A DNA stretch of 64,000 bases, from contig NC_060118.1 in the NCBI RefSeq assembly GCF_021155765.1, positions 10,227,646 through 10,291,645 of the forward strand, given 5' to 3'. The notes under the pieces were generated by a model. That model did not search any database and was not told the DNA's origin. It worked only from the letters and a program-made list of their open reading frames with translations. Below, piece by piece: positions 49,009 to 59,715 of the stretch (position 1 is the first letter of the stretch; each line of letters begins with the position of its first letter). Origin of the DNA: Diprion similis. Taxonomy: Eukaryota; Arthropoda; Insecta; Hymenoptera; Diprionidae. The position numbers and the translations under genes are program-made.

Positions 49009-50769
49009 GTGAGTTACTACATCTTAGTAGCTCTCTTGTACTAGTTAACTGTTTTCTAAGTAAGCTCTAACAGTAAGCGTCAGAATTGCAATTTCTTTCC
49101 GAAAAACGTAAGCCAATAATGAACTAATGCGAACCAAACACTTGAGATGTTCCTTACCGATTTTATTCAAACTGCGATGTGTTATCGTACATCAAGGATT
49201 ACTATTGGAGATGGATTTTTCACGTGCCACTTCGGCCATTTTAGGAGTAAAAATGACCTTTAAAGTTAGCCCCTGTAATAGATTCCGTAAGATTCTTCGT
49301 CAATGATGCGAAATTTTTCTCGGAAAAATCGAACATCGTTCACAATCAACGGATGGTAATATCGTGAACGTTTTTTCACCCTCAGATTACGCATCCTTCA
49401 CTTTTCAGGGGTAAACTTCAGGGTTGGTTTTTAACATATTACAATAAATTTGGGTGGAAATTCAGGATAAATTTTGTGATCCAACTACTGTTGTTCAGTC
49501 GGACCCCTAGTGCATGGTGTTCCGTAACTGGTTGAAAAGTGACCGTATATGCAGAGGGGTTGTATCGGGGGGGGGGTGGTGACTTCGAATTGGGGCTGCG
49601 CGTTTTGGGGTCTGAATCGATAGACGTTAGGGAAACCGTTCAGTGTTTCCCATGGTAATTGGTTGCTGTCTGGCTGTTTGCTGACAGGTAAATTGGGTAT
49701 GAATAGGCCGGTTTCGTCGACGAGCAATTATTGAAAACTAACCAAACTCTAATTACGTTGTGGCACGCAAATATTACCGGGTTCCACGTCGGCTTGGCGA
49801 GGAGGGGAGCAGGATCGAGAAAAACTCTTTCTCTATGCCAAAGTTTCTGACGTTGATAATTTAGCCGACTGGCTAACCGACCATCACGCACACCACTCGA
49901 CTTCCAGGCATGCTCGTGTACGTAATTATGCACCCCTAAACCGAGCAGCTTTGGGATGTATGAACAAACACAAACACGAACATACAATCGAGATCGTAAA
50001 TCGCTTCGCAAACTTCCTCGTCAATTTTCTGACGTCCACTGTCGGCTGACGATGGCGAGGAAAAACAGGTACAAAGAAATAACGATGTCCTTTCATTATT
50101 CATGTCTCGAGAGTGAAGCCTCCAATCATCCACCGATTACTTTTCGTTACTGTTATATACCATCGGTTAAGCATCCATTGAGAAGAGGACAAGTTGACGT
50201 AACGAAAATATCGTGTCAAATCAATGTTTGGACAGTTGAACTGTGGCTTACTTGAGGCGGATTTTAGCTCTACTTGACGTTGGTTAAAGGTGAAGTTGAT
50301 TAAAAAGAGAATCGTGTGGTTGAAACGTGGAGAAATTTCATTTGTATTCGAGTTTTTTGATGTCACCTTAACGTCCCTTTTTTAATGTTCTATTTTTCTG
50401 CTTTCAAAGAAATAACGAGATTATTGTAACAGATTCTGAATTAAAATGTCAAATTTTCACTAGATCTCGACCTTTTCATGTTTGGGGAACCACCTACAAT
50501 CATTTTCTGGTGGACATCTGTGTGCCTGTGTGTGCGTACGTACGTATGTGATCAATTTTTTTTATCTGACGATATCTCAAAACGAGTTATCGGATTTCAG
50601 TGATTTCGGTTTTTACCGACGCGGCTTTTTCATACTTAGAACTGATTCGATTTCGGCTTGAATCGGTTGAGCACTTTTCCAATTATTGAAATAACAGGAT
50701 TTCGAAAAATCAAATAATGTTGATGATATTTTTGGGTTGCATGAATGGATGTGAATGAATATCACAAGC

Positions 50770-51240
50770 GTGAGGTTTTTTGGTTTGTTATACATAAATC
50801 TAGGGTCAAATTTGAAGAATTTTAATTCAACGTATTCAATAAGCTTAAAAGAAAATAGAAACTGTTGGATTTTCATGGAAACTGTTACTCGACGGTTTCT
50901 TGGGTGGCTAATCACGATTCTGAAGTCAGATTGCAAAATACAAAGCAGAGATAAAATATAGTGTGAAAAAATCTGAAAATATTTCGATTTTGATGGGAAT
51001 TGACGATTAAAGGTTTTTTGGGTCTCCGATAACGAATCAGGGGTCAATTTTCGAAAATTTTAAACAGTGGGTCTATTATAGCGATTCTAAATTTGGAAAA
51101 AAACTGGCATACTTTCATACAATATGGTATCCAAGGGCTTTAGAATCGGTCATGACACTTTGATTTTATAGTTCAAAATTCGAATTGAATATTATTCTTT
51201 GTTTTTCTCTAAAAACTTAGGACCCGCAGTGTGAGAACGG
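50770..51240 (-). repeat. degenerate roughly 118-bp repeat array upstream of esterase A
   Basis: Unit starts GGTTTTTTGG, GGTTTCTTGGGTGGCTAATC and GGTTTTTTGGGTCTCCGATA lie near 50774, 50896 and 51011. Read in reverse complement, the units match the dispersed repeat at 14769-15000. Confidence 0.6.
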
Positions 51241-51596
51241 GAAGTCGAAGGCCTGGCTCATGGCCAGTTTGAAGCGACTCGTTGATACTAAGACATAGTA
51301 GTGTTATGTAAAAAGTATTCTGTGATTAATTGCATAATATGATGATTGCAATTACCATCTGTAAAGTTGATTCGATTATACTGTATCAACAGATCAGGCT
51401 ACGTCAGACAATCTAACAAGGCATCTACGACAAATCAAACGCTGCTGGACACACACGGATGTAAGGAACAGGTTTTCGTACGAAAATGTAAATTTCACCA
51501 AGCTGAAACGATTTAGGAGGCTGAGACTTCAGTCGATAACCGTGAACCATACACCAAACACGTTACAAGTGCCTTTCCATTCCGGGACGAAACGCT

Positions 51597-54424
51597 ATGG
51601 TTTCGTGCTTCTCAATCAAATGCCTTTTCTTGGCATTGGTGCTGAAAAATCACGTATACGTAGGTTGCACCGAAGAAATAGATACCGATGAACCCCAGGT
51701 GGACATCCCCCAAGGAAAACTGCAGGGTACGACACGGAGGACACGCAATAATCGGAGTATATCAGCTTTCTTGGGAATTCCTTATGCTCAGCCACCGATT
51801 GGGAATCTTCGGTTTGTAGAATATGTGAAATAAAAAACGACACATCTCTGAATTCGACCAGACAATATGATATTACAAGTTGAGATTTTGTTTATTGGAT
51901 TTTGTACTCCTACGAGGCTGATGGCCAAATGTTATTAGCAGAGAAATACTACAGTGGTGGTTAACTCACTGAGCGTGGTTAAGATTCATCTGTATTCCGT
52001 AAAATGCAATTTATTTGGAGCAGGTTACATCGAATTCTTGATGCGTCCTCTTACATTGTAGATTCGCAAATCCAGTGGCAGCTGATGGTTGGAACGGAAC
52101 TCGAAACGCTACTGTCGATTCAAATAAATGCCCTCAGATTTTTCACGGCGAAATAGTGGGGGATGAGGATTGCCTGTATCTTGACGTGTACACGCCGGAG
52201 GTAAATATTGATTGAAAATGATGTAACGGAGTCCTTCGGGCGATTTAAATATCGTATGAATAAACTCGCTGCATGAGTTGGGTTAGTATAATTAGATGAT
52301 TGTGCGTTTAGCTTTCCGAAGAGACAACGTCACGCCTACTTCCGGTGATGGTGTTCATTTACGGCGGAGGATTCAAGGTCGGAAGTGATTTTTCATTGGC
52401 TTACGGCCCGGAATACCTCCTCGATAAAGATGTGATCCTCGTTACCTTCAATTATCGTCTGGGACCATTAGGATATTTGAGCACCGGTGACAAGGTGGCA
52501 TCGGGAAATTGGGGCGTAAAAGACCAAGTCCTAGCCCTGAAGTGGGTACAGAGTAACGTCAAGTACTTTGGAGGCGATCCTGATCAAGTGACGCTGTTTG
52601 GACAAAGTGCAGGCGCAGCTTTGGTTCATCTTCTGACAATGTCGAATGCCACGATTGGTAAGATCAAGTTCAGTCGACATTCGAATACTAGAAGTGCTTC
52701 TGATAAGGTTTCGTTTTTGTGTAACCAGTCTTCAGGCAACAATTCCGGCTTACGTATTTTGAAGTGTCTCACATTGTGACTGATGTTGAACGACTTTTTT
52801 TTCTGTTTCTGCAGGGCTCTTCCACAGGTACATAACGCAAAGTGGATCGGCCCTTGCAACATGGGCTTACAGACCGAGTGGCCCCTATGCTGACCGAGCA
52901 TTTGACCTTGGCGAATATGTTGGCTGTTCCAATACATCAACGGATTCTCTAATCAAATGTTTGCGGACAGTCGATATTTCGGACATTGTGAATTCATATC
53001 CGAAATTCAGTGTGTCGCGATCAGTCCCAGGAGTTGCGTGGGGCCCAACTGATGAGCCAAATATTGATGGTGCCGTTCTCACTGATAGCCCCCAGAATTT
53101 AATTCTCGCTGGGCTGGCTCACGATTTGCCTGGGATTTCAGGTGTTTGTCAAGATGACGGAATAGTCGACACTGTATGTAAGTACACTTACAATTAGCTA
53201 CCAAGTAATCGTTGGGATTCCATAGCTGTGAGTGGAAACTTTCAATATCTGAATTTGACCACCAACGGATGAAATATTGGATCTTGTTTAACTTTATCCA
53301 AACGAATTGTTTCAATTCACCAAAAACATTTCAAACTGTATTTGCAACGATTTGTTACCTGCTGCTGAAAACCCCTGTCGATTGTCAAGTCTCATACAAC
53401 GTTCATCTGAGAATCGAACTTGATTTCTCGTACCGTGTGTATAGAAGCTTGAGGTTTTTTTTTCTGCGTTTCGTTTGGTGATAAAGCAACAAATTGCATC
53501 AGGTATTCATGACACGCTTCCAGCTATTCTAACTTTTATATGCAATAAGGAGTGAGTATGTAGTCTGCTTAGTGCTTCGTTTTTGAACCTGTCATCAAAC
53601 TTGTTTTCACATTACCATCAGATATGTATCAAAATGAGACATGGCTTGCTGAGATTTTGGCAAACTTTGACGACATCATACCTTCTATGTTGAATTGGAA
53701 CTATTTACCGGGTTCGGGAGCTGCTTGGATTGAACCAATCAAGTCATACTACTTTAAAGATTTCAAAGCCGATAAGAACGTGGTAGGTTGCATGAATGTC
53801 TTAATTGCAGCATAGTTTTAAACAGCAGCAAATTGTAATCCAGTTATTCGGCAGATACTTGCAAACCTGACAGCCCTTCTGAGTGACGCTGCCTTTTTTT
53901 ACCCGCTTTACAACGCAATCAGACAGCAGTCCGTGAAGACGGTGAACCCACAATATCTTTACAACTTCGATTACCGTGGTACATTACACTGGTCGTTCGA
54001 GTATGGTGGCACTACGGTGGACTATGGAGTGACGCACGGTGATGATCTAGTATACCTGTTTCCAAGTTCGGCAACGTTCGATATGTATAACAAAACTCGA
54101 AGCGAGAAAGATTTCAAAATGGTGGACATCATGATAGAATTGTGGACGTCTTTCGCTATCAAGGGGTAAGCTGATTTGGCCATAAAACATTAGAGTGGGC
54201 TCGTTGGTAGCGATCATTTCGACATCTCTAGTTGAAAACAAAATTCCAGGAAACCCAGGACTGAAGCCTTTAGCAACAACATGGAGTGGGAACCGTTCTC
54301 AATCACGAAGAACAACAGCCTTCGGATCGGAAATCAATCCGATCTCGCACTCACCGCTGAATATTCCTATTTCAAAGAACGTCTGCAGTTTTGGGATGAC
54401 TTGATAGCGAATGTGCCGTTATGA
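51597..54424 (+). CDS. Esterase A: secreted type-B carboxylesterase (venom carboxylesterase-6-like), 7 exons
   Basis: Proposed exons: 51597-51811, 52062-52200, 52312-52657, 52815-53177, 53622-53782, 53855-54165 and 54250-54424; 1710 nt, 569 aa, the usual family length. Residues 1-23 form a signal peptide, so the enzyme is secreted. Alpha/beta-hydrolase marks: GIPYAQPPIGNLRF near 60-73, Cys95/Cys109 for the first disulfide with EDCLYLDVYTP, oxyanion loop IYGGGF (134-139), NYRLGPLGY, GNWGVKDQ, nucleophile Ser217 in FGQSAGA, a second Cys pair (VGCSN, LIKCLR), acid Asp348 in GVCQDDG and His469 in THGDD. GQSAG is typical of juvenile-hormone-esterase-like enzymes, but many other insect esterases have it too, so the substrate (ester, lipid, hormone, xenobiotic) is not defined. 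Oddities: Asp replaces the usual catalytic Glu, D113 sits where Asn is usual, and the first donor (CG|GTTTGT) is weak next to a roughly 9-10 bp insertion absent from B. No disabling mutation was seen. Confidence 0.88.
53503..53551 (+). other. possible 49-nt cassette exon in intron 4 of esterase A
   Basis: Bounded by AAATTGCATCAG and GTGAGT and conserved in B. Entered in the phase left by exon 4 it reads IHDTLPAILTFI, but 49 nt is not a multiple of three, so inclusion would shift exon 5 into a stop. It could be a regulatory poison exon or a decayed exon. Confidence 0.25.
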
Positions 54425-55880
54425 TCAATGAGCTGCTTTTCTCCGGTCCAGCAATTTTTCGCAGAATTTTCGGAATGCACATCCAGTATTTTGCCCCACG
54501 TTGGCAAATTTTTTGTAGTTTGTTTGATTTTCAAGGGATGTGAATCACTTTGATGCAATTCATGCTGAGGATACATGTTATGATCTTTGTAATGATTCGA
54601 TACAAAACGCTTGCACAATATTGTTTGGTAATCAAGCAGAAAAACGGGTTCATTTATGCCTTCCCCCTCCTGAGCCCGACAATTTTTTCAGTCATTCCAA
54701 TCATCAATCGTCAATACATAGGTATGAAGAATCTTAAACGAAACAACAAGGACACGCTGCATAATGTACTGCTTACCTCGACCACACCTATTTTAGACTC
54801 GCGCGAGCGGCTCGCCCTTTGGTAATTGTGCATCTTGAACAAAAAACTGTTGATTTTTACAACAGCATACCTTTCACTATCATTTAACAATGCCGTGTTA
54901 TTCAACACATTCAAGGGCGTATACGGACCCTTAGGAGCCACGCTACACTTACCCGATTGTTTTTCAATGGATCTTTGCATCACGAAATATGCCATACATT
55001 ATGCTGTACTGCTCATTAAATTGAATCAAAATGATGTCTCAAGAATGGATGAATGGATTTGGATAAAAATTGGCACCGTGAGTTTTTTTGGGTGGCTGAT
55101 CACTAACAATACGGTTAGAGTAGCAGAATTTTGATTTGACCTACTCAATAAGCTCAAGAAACTGCAAACATATGAATTGTCATTAAAATTGGGACTGGGC
55201 GATTTATTGGATAGCTGATGATGAATCTGGAGTCAGATTTCGAAATTTAATTGCAATTCGGTATCGTGAAAAGAATCTGAAAATATAACGTTTTGGTGGA
55301 AATTGGGAGGCCCACGTTTTTTTTTGTGTTACCGATAACGAATTCAAGGTCAGTTTTCCAAGATTTATAATGGTGGATTCGTTATAGCGATTCGAAATGA
55401 AAAAATCAGTATTCTTTCACGCAATACGGTATCCGAGCTTCAGAACTGCTTATCATAAATTTACATTTGAAGTTGAAAATTCAAATTGGATATTATTCAT
55501 CATTCTTTTCTACAAATTTGGAACCTGATGTGTAAAAACACGAAGTTCGAGGGCTGGATCATGGCAAGTCTCAGTGTTATGCAAAAAATATAATGTGGTT
55601 GAACGCATAGTAAACTGCATGCCTTTTTTGAATTGACGGCCTTGGAGTTGATTTGCGTATACTGTATCAACAGTTCAGGCTACGCCAGACAATCTAACAA
55701 GGCATCTACGGTGAATTCACCGGCAGCTGGACACACACGGAAGTAAGAAACAGGTTTTCGTACAAATATGTAAATTTCATCAAGCTGAAACGATTTGAAA
55801 GGCTAAGACTGTAGTCGATAAGCGTGAACTGTACAACAAAAATACGTTACAAGAGCGTTTCTACTCCGGGACGAAACGCT
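54425..55880 (+). other. intergenic region between esterases A and B
   Basis: About 300 bp of 3' flank shared with B is followed by a unique 250-bp stretch (about 54740-54990) lacking a counterpart after B. Then comes the diverged roughly 116-bp repeat array (unit starts near 55082, 55198 and 55314) and the proximal 5' flank of B, similar to that of A (TACTGTATCAACAG and CAATCTAACAAGGCATCTAC are shared). No additional gene was seen. Confidence 0.6.
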
Positions 55881-58699
55881 ATGGTTTCGTGCTTCTCAAT
55901 CAAATGCCTTTTCGTGGCATTGGTGCTGAAAAATCACGTATGCGTAGGTTGGGCCGAAGAAATAGATACTGATGAACTCCAGGTTGACATCCCTCAAGGA
56001 AAACTGCAGGGTACGACACGGACGACACGCAATAATCGGAGCATATCAGCTTTCTTGGGAATTCCTTATGCTCAGCCACCGATTGGAAATCTCCGGTATG
56101 TGAAATGAAAAACGACACATCTCTCAATTTGACCGGTCAATATCATATCTCAAGTTGGGATTTTGTTTATTGGAATTTGTACTCCTGCGAGGCTGATGGC
56201 CAAATGTTATTAGCGGAGAAATACTACAGTGGTGGTTAACTCACTGAGCGTGGTTAAGATTCATCTGTATTCCGTAAAATGCAAGTTATTTGGAGCAGAT
56301 TACATTGAATTCTTGATGCGTCCTCTTACATCGTAGGTTCGCAAATCCAGTGGCAGCTGATGGTTGGAACAGGACTCGAAACGCTACTGTAGATTCAAAT
56401 AAATGCCCTCAGATCTCTAACGGCGAAGTAGTGGGGGATGAGGATTGCCTGTATCTTAACGTGTACACGCCGGAGGTGAATATTGATTGAAAATGATGTA
56501 ACGGAGTCCTTCGGGCGATTTAAATATCGTATGAATAAACTCGCTGCATGAGTTGGGTTAGTATAATTAGATGATTGTGCGTTTAGCTTTCCGAAGAGAC
56601 AACGTCACGCCTACTTCCGGTGATGGTGTTCATTTACGGCGGAGGATTCAAGGTCGGAAGTGATTTTTCATTGGTTTACGGCCCGGAATACCTCCTCGAT
56701 AAAGATGTGATTCTCGTTACCTTCAACTATCGTCTGGGACCATTAGGATATTTGAGCACCGGTGACAAGGTGGCGTCGGGAAATTGGGGCGTAAAGGACC
56801 AAGTCCTCGCCCTGAAGTGGGTACAGAGTAACGTCAAGTACTTTGGAGGCGATCCTGATCAGGTGACGCTATTTGGACAAAGTGCAGGCGCAGCTTTGAT
56901 TCATCTTCTGACAATGTCGAATGCCACGATTGGTAAGATCAAGTTCAGTCGACATTCGAATACTAGAAGTGCTTCTGATAAGGTTTCGTTTTTGTGTAAC
57001 CAGTCTTCAGGCAACAATTCCGGCTTACGTATTTTGAAGTGTCTCACATTGTGACTGATGTTGAACGACTTTTTTTCTGTTTCTGCAGGGCTGTTCCACA
57101 GGTACATAACGCAAAGTGGATCGGCCCTTACGAAATGGGCTTACAGACCGAGTGGCCCCTATGCTGACCAAGCATTTGACCTTGGAGAATATGTTGGCTG
57201 TTCCAATACATCAACGGATTCTCTGATTGAATGTTTGCGGACAGTCGATGTTTTGGACATTGTGAGTTCATATCCGAAATTCAGTGTGTCGCGATCAGTC
57301 CCAGGAGTTGCGTGGGGCCCAACTGATGAGCCAAATATTGATGGTGCCGTTCTCACTGATAGCCCCCAGAATTTAATTCTCGCTGGGCTGGCTCACGATT
57401 TGCCTGGGATTTCAGGTGTTTGTCAAGATGACGGAATAGTCGACACTGTATGTAAGTACACTTACAATTAGCTACCAAGTAATCGTTGGGATTCCATAGC
57501 TGTGAGTGGAAACTTTCAATATCTGAATTTGACCACCAACGGATGAAATATTGGATCTTGTTTAACTTTATCCAAACGAATTGTTTCAATTCACCAAAAA
57601 CATTTCAAACTGTATTTGCAACGATTTGTTACCTGCTGCTGAAAACCCCTGTCGATTGTCAAGTCTCATGCAACGTTCATCTGAGAATTGAACTCGATTT
57701 CTCGTACCGTGTGTATAGAAGCTTGACGGTTTTTTTTTCTGCGTTTCGTTTGGTAATAAAGCAACAAATTGCATCAGGTATTCACGACACGCTTCCAGCT
57801 ATTCTAACTTTTATATTCAATAAGGAGTGAGTATGTAGTCTGCTTAGTGCTTCGTTTTTGAACCTGTCATCAAACTTGTTTTCACATTGCCGTCAGATAT
57901 GTATCAAAATGAGACATGGCTTGCTGAGATTTTGGCAAACTTTGACGACATCATACCTTCTATGTTGAATTGGAACTATTTACCGGGTTCGGGAGCTGCT
58001 TGGATTGAACCAATCAAATCATACTACTTTAAAGATTTCAAAGCCGATAAGAACGTGGTAGGTTGCATGAATGTTTTAATTGCAGCATAGTTTTGAACAG
58101 CAGCAAATTGTAATCCAGTTATTCGGCAGATACTTGCAAACCTGACAGCCCTTCTGAGTGACGCTGCCTTTTTTTACCCGCTTTACAACGCAATCAGACA
58201 GCAGTCCGTGAAGACGGTGAACCCACAATATCTTTACAACTTCGATTACCGTGGTACATTACACTGGTCGTTTGAGTATGGTGGCACTACGGTGGACTAT
58301 GGAGTGACGCACGGTGATGATCTAGTATACCTGTTTCCAAGTTCGGCAACGTTCGATATGTATAACAGAACTCGAAGCGAGAAAGATTTCAAAATGGTGG
58401 ACATCATGATAGAATTGTGGACGTCTTTCGCTATCAAGGGGTAAGCTGATTTGGCCATAAAACATTAGAGTGGGCTCGTTGGTAGCGATCATTTCGACAT
58501 CTCTAGTTGAAAACAAAATTCCAGGAAACCTACGACTGAAACCTTCGGCAACAACATGGAGTGGGAACCGTTCTCAATCACGAAGAACAACAGCCTTCGG
58601 ATCGGAAATCAATCCGATCTCGCACTCACCGCTGAATATTCCTATTTCCAAGAACGTCTGCAGTTTTGGGATGACTTGATAGCCAATGTGCCGTTATAA
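55881..58699 (+). CDS. Esterase B: secreted type-B carboxylesterase, tandem paralog of A, 7 exons
   Basis: Proposed exons: 55881-56095, 56337-56475, 56587-56932, 57089-57451, 57897-58057, 58130-58440 and 58525-58699; the same lengths as A, 569 aa. The first donor is a good CG|GTATGT. Motifs match A: signal peptide, EDCLYLNVYTP (the usual Asn, unlike A), IYGGGF, FGQSAGA with Ser217, GVCQDDG with Asp348, THGDD with His469, and both disulfide Cys pairs. I count about 25 amino-acid differences from A: 6 in exon 1, 5 in exon 2, 2 in exon 3, 7 in exon 4, none in exon 5, 1 in exon 6 and 4 in exon 7. Cys24 of A is Trp here, Tyr21 is Cys, and the surface charge changes K to E in LIECLR. It is a secreted ester hydrolase of unknown substrate. 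Ending PL-TAA rather than PL-TGA, it is fully intact. Confidence 0.9.
57778..57826 (+). other. possible 49-nt cassette exon in intron 4 of esterase B
   Basis: Counterpart of 53503-53551, with the same acceptor and GTGAGT donor and two base differences. It would also shift the frame. Confidence 0.25.
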
Positions 58700-59014
58700 T
58701 CAATCAGCTGCTTTTCTCCGGTCCAGCACTTTGTTACAGAATTCACGGAATGCACATCCAGTACTTTGCCCCACGTTGGCAAATTTGCTGTAGTATGGTT
58801 GATTTTTAAGGGATGTAAATCACTTTATTGCAATTCATGCTAAGGATACATGTTACGATCTTAGCAATATCTCGATAAAAACCGCTCGCACAATATTGTT
58901 TGGTAATCAAGCAGAGAAATGAGTTCATTTATCCTTTTTTCCTTCTGAGCCCGACAATTTTTTCAGTCATTGCAATCAATAATCGTCAATATATAAGTAT
59001 GAAGAATCTTAAAT

Positions 59015-59370
59015 GTGTTGTAATCGGGATCCTGAGATCCTTCTGACAACTAACAATTTATTTAGGTAGTTCGTTTGCCGATTGAATGGTTAAAACTTAG
59101 TCGTATAAAAAGTTAACTTTATTATGTTACAATGAAATGAATTTGGTTATAACGAGCTCACAGAAGCTTTTACTTATAATCAGGCTAAATCTTTAAATAA
59201 CGCGTCTAGCTTTGGTCTCGATGTTCTGACGCTGGTCTCATCGTCTGCCTGCTTTTTATGAACTATTTAGGAAGTCAGTGCTGCGTCTGTGCATTCATAT
59301 GTATTTCGCCACATGAGAGAGGTGTTTCTCTGCTTTGTCGCGTTAGCGCATTTCTGGATATTGCCACATC
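59015..59370. mobile_element. possible insertion downstream of esterase B (solo-LTR-like)
   Basis: The stretch begins exactly where homology with the A flank ends. It reads TGTGTTGTAATCGGGATCC at the left and ends near TTGCCACA, giving TG...CA termini over about 355 bp, with a TATAAAAAG inside. I found no target-site duplication and no coding. It could equally be ancestral sequence lost from the A flank. Confidence 0.25.
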
Positions 59371-59384
59371 TCGATATTCAATAT

Positions 59385-59715
59385 GGTGAAAATTGGAGTT
59401 GCAATATGGTGAAAATAATCTCAAAACATTTCCATTTTGAGAGAAATTGATAATTGCAGATTTTTTGGTTCACCACTAACAAATCCAAGGTTAGATTTAA
59501 AAAATTTGTGCTTATGGCTCCATCACAGTGGTTCAAAATCAACTAAATCGTCATCATTTCATGTAAATTATTATCCGGGGGCTGCAATATGGTTAATCAA
59601 AAATCTGAATTTGTAGTCCGAAATTCGAATTGGATATTATTCTTTTCTCTTCTCTGTAAACTGGAAGCTGTAGTGTGAGAACGGGAAGTTAAAAGTCTGG
59701 CTCACGGCCAGTCTA
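59385..59715 (+). repeat. third, truncated copy of the esterase upstream flank
   Basis: GAATTGGATATTATTC, GTAGTGTGAGAACGGGAAGT and CTGGCTCACGGCCAGT match 51180-51275 and 55485-55575 in order. Just upstream is one more unit of the roughly 118-bp repeat (GATTTTTTGGTTCACCACTA). No esterase exon follows, so only the leading edge of a third unit is present. Confidence 0.7.

Larger units (their letters stand above)
45543..51596. other. 6 kb intergenic region between gene 3 and esterase A
   Basis: No recognised protein gene. It holds a 72-bp tandem repeat (46861-47012), a GA-rich microsatellite tract (47366-47429), a dispersed repeat (47806-47945), a 134-bp hairpin (48205-48338), a GC-richer stretch 48340-49010 with a possible first exon (48989-49008), (CGTA)n near 50537 and a roughly 118-bp repeat array (50770-51240) belonging to the esterase duplication. 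Confidence 0.5.
50750..59005 (+). repeat. tandem segmental duplication carrying esterases A and B
   Basis: Unit 1 (about 50750-54735) and unit 2 (about 55050-59005) align along their length with an offset of about 4.28 kb. They include upstream repeat arrays, all seven exons, all introns and about 300 bp of 3' flank. Introns and exons 3-7 are almost identical while the upstream arrays are clearly diverged. Homology stops downstream of each gene at the same phrase (GAAGAATCTTAAA), after which the two flanks differ. Confidence 0.85.

Noticed and set aside
53178-53481. Open frames in intron 4 of the esterases
   Set aside because: They follow the GTAAGT donor and do not match the esterase family; both copies keep normal splice sites around exon 5.
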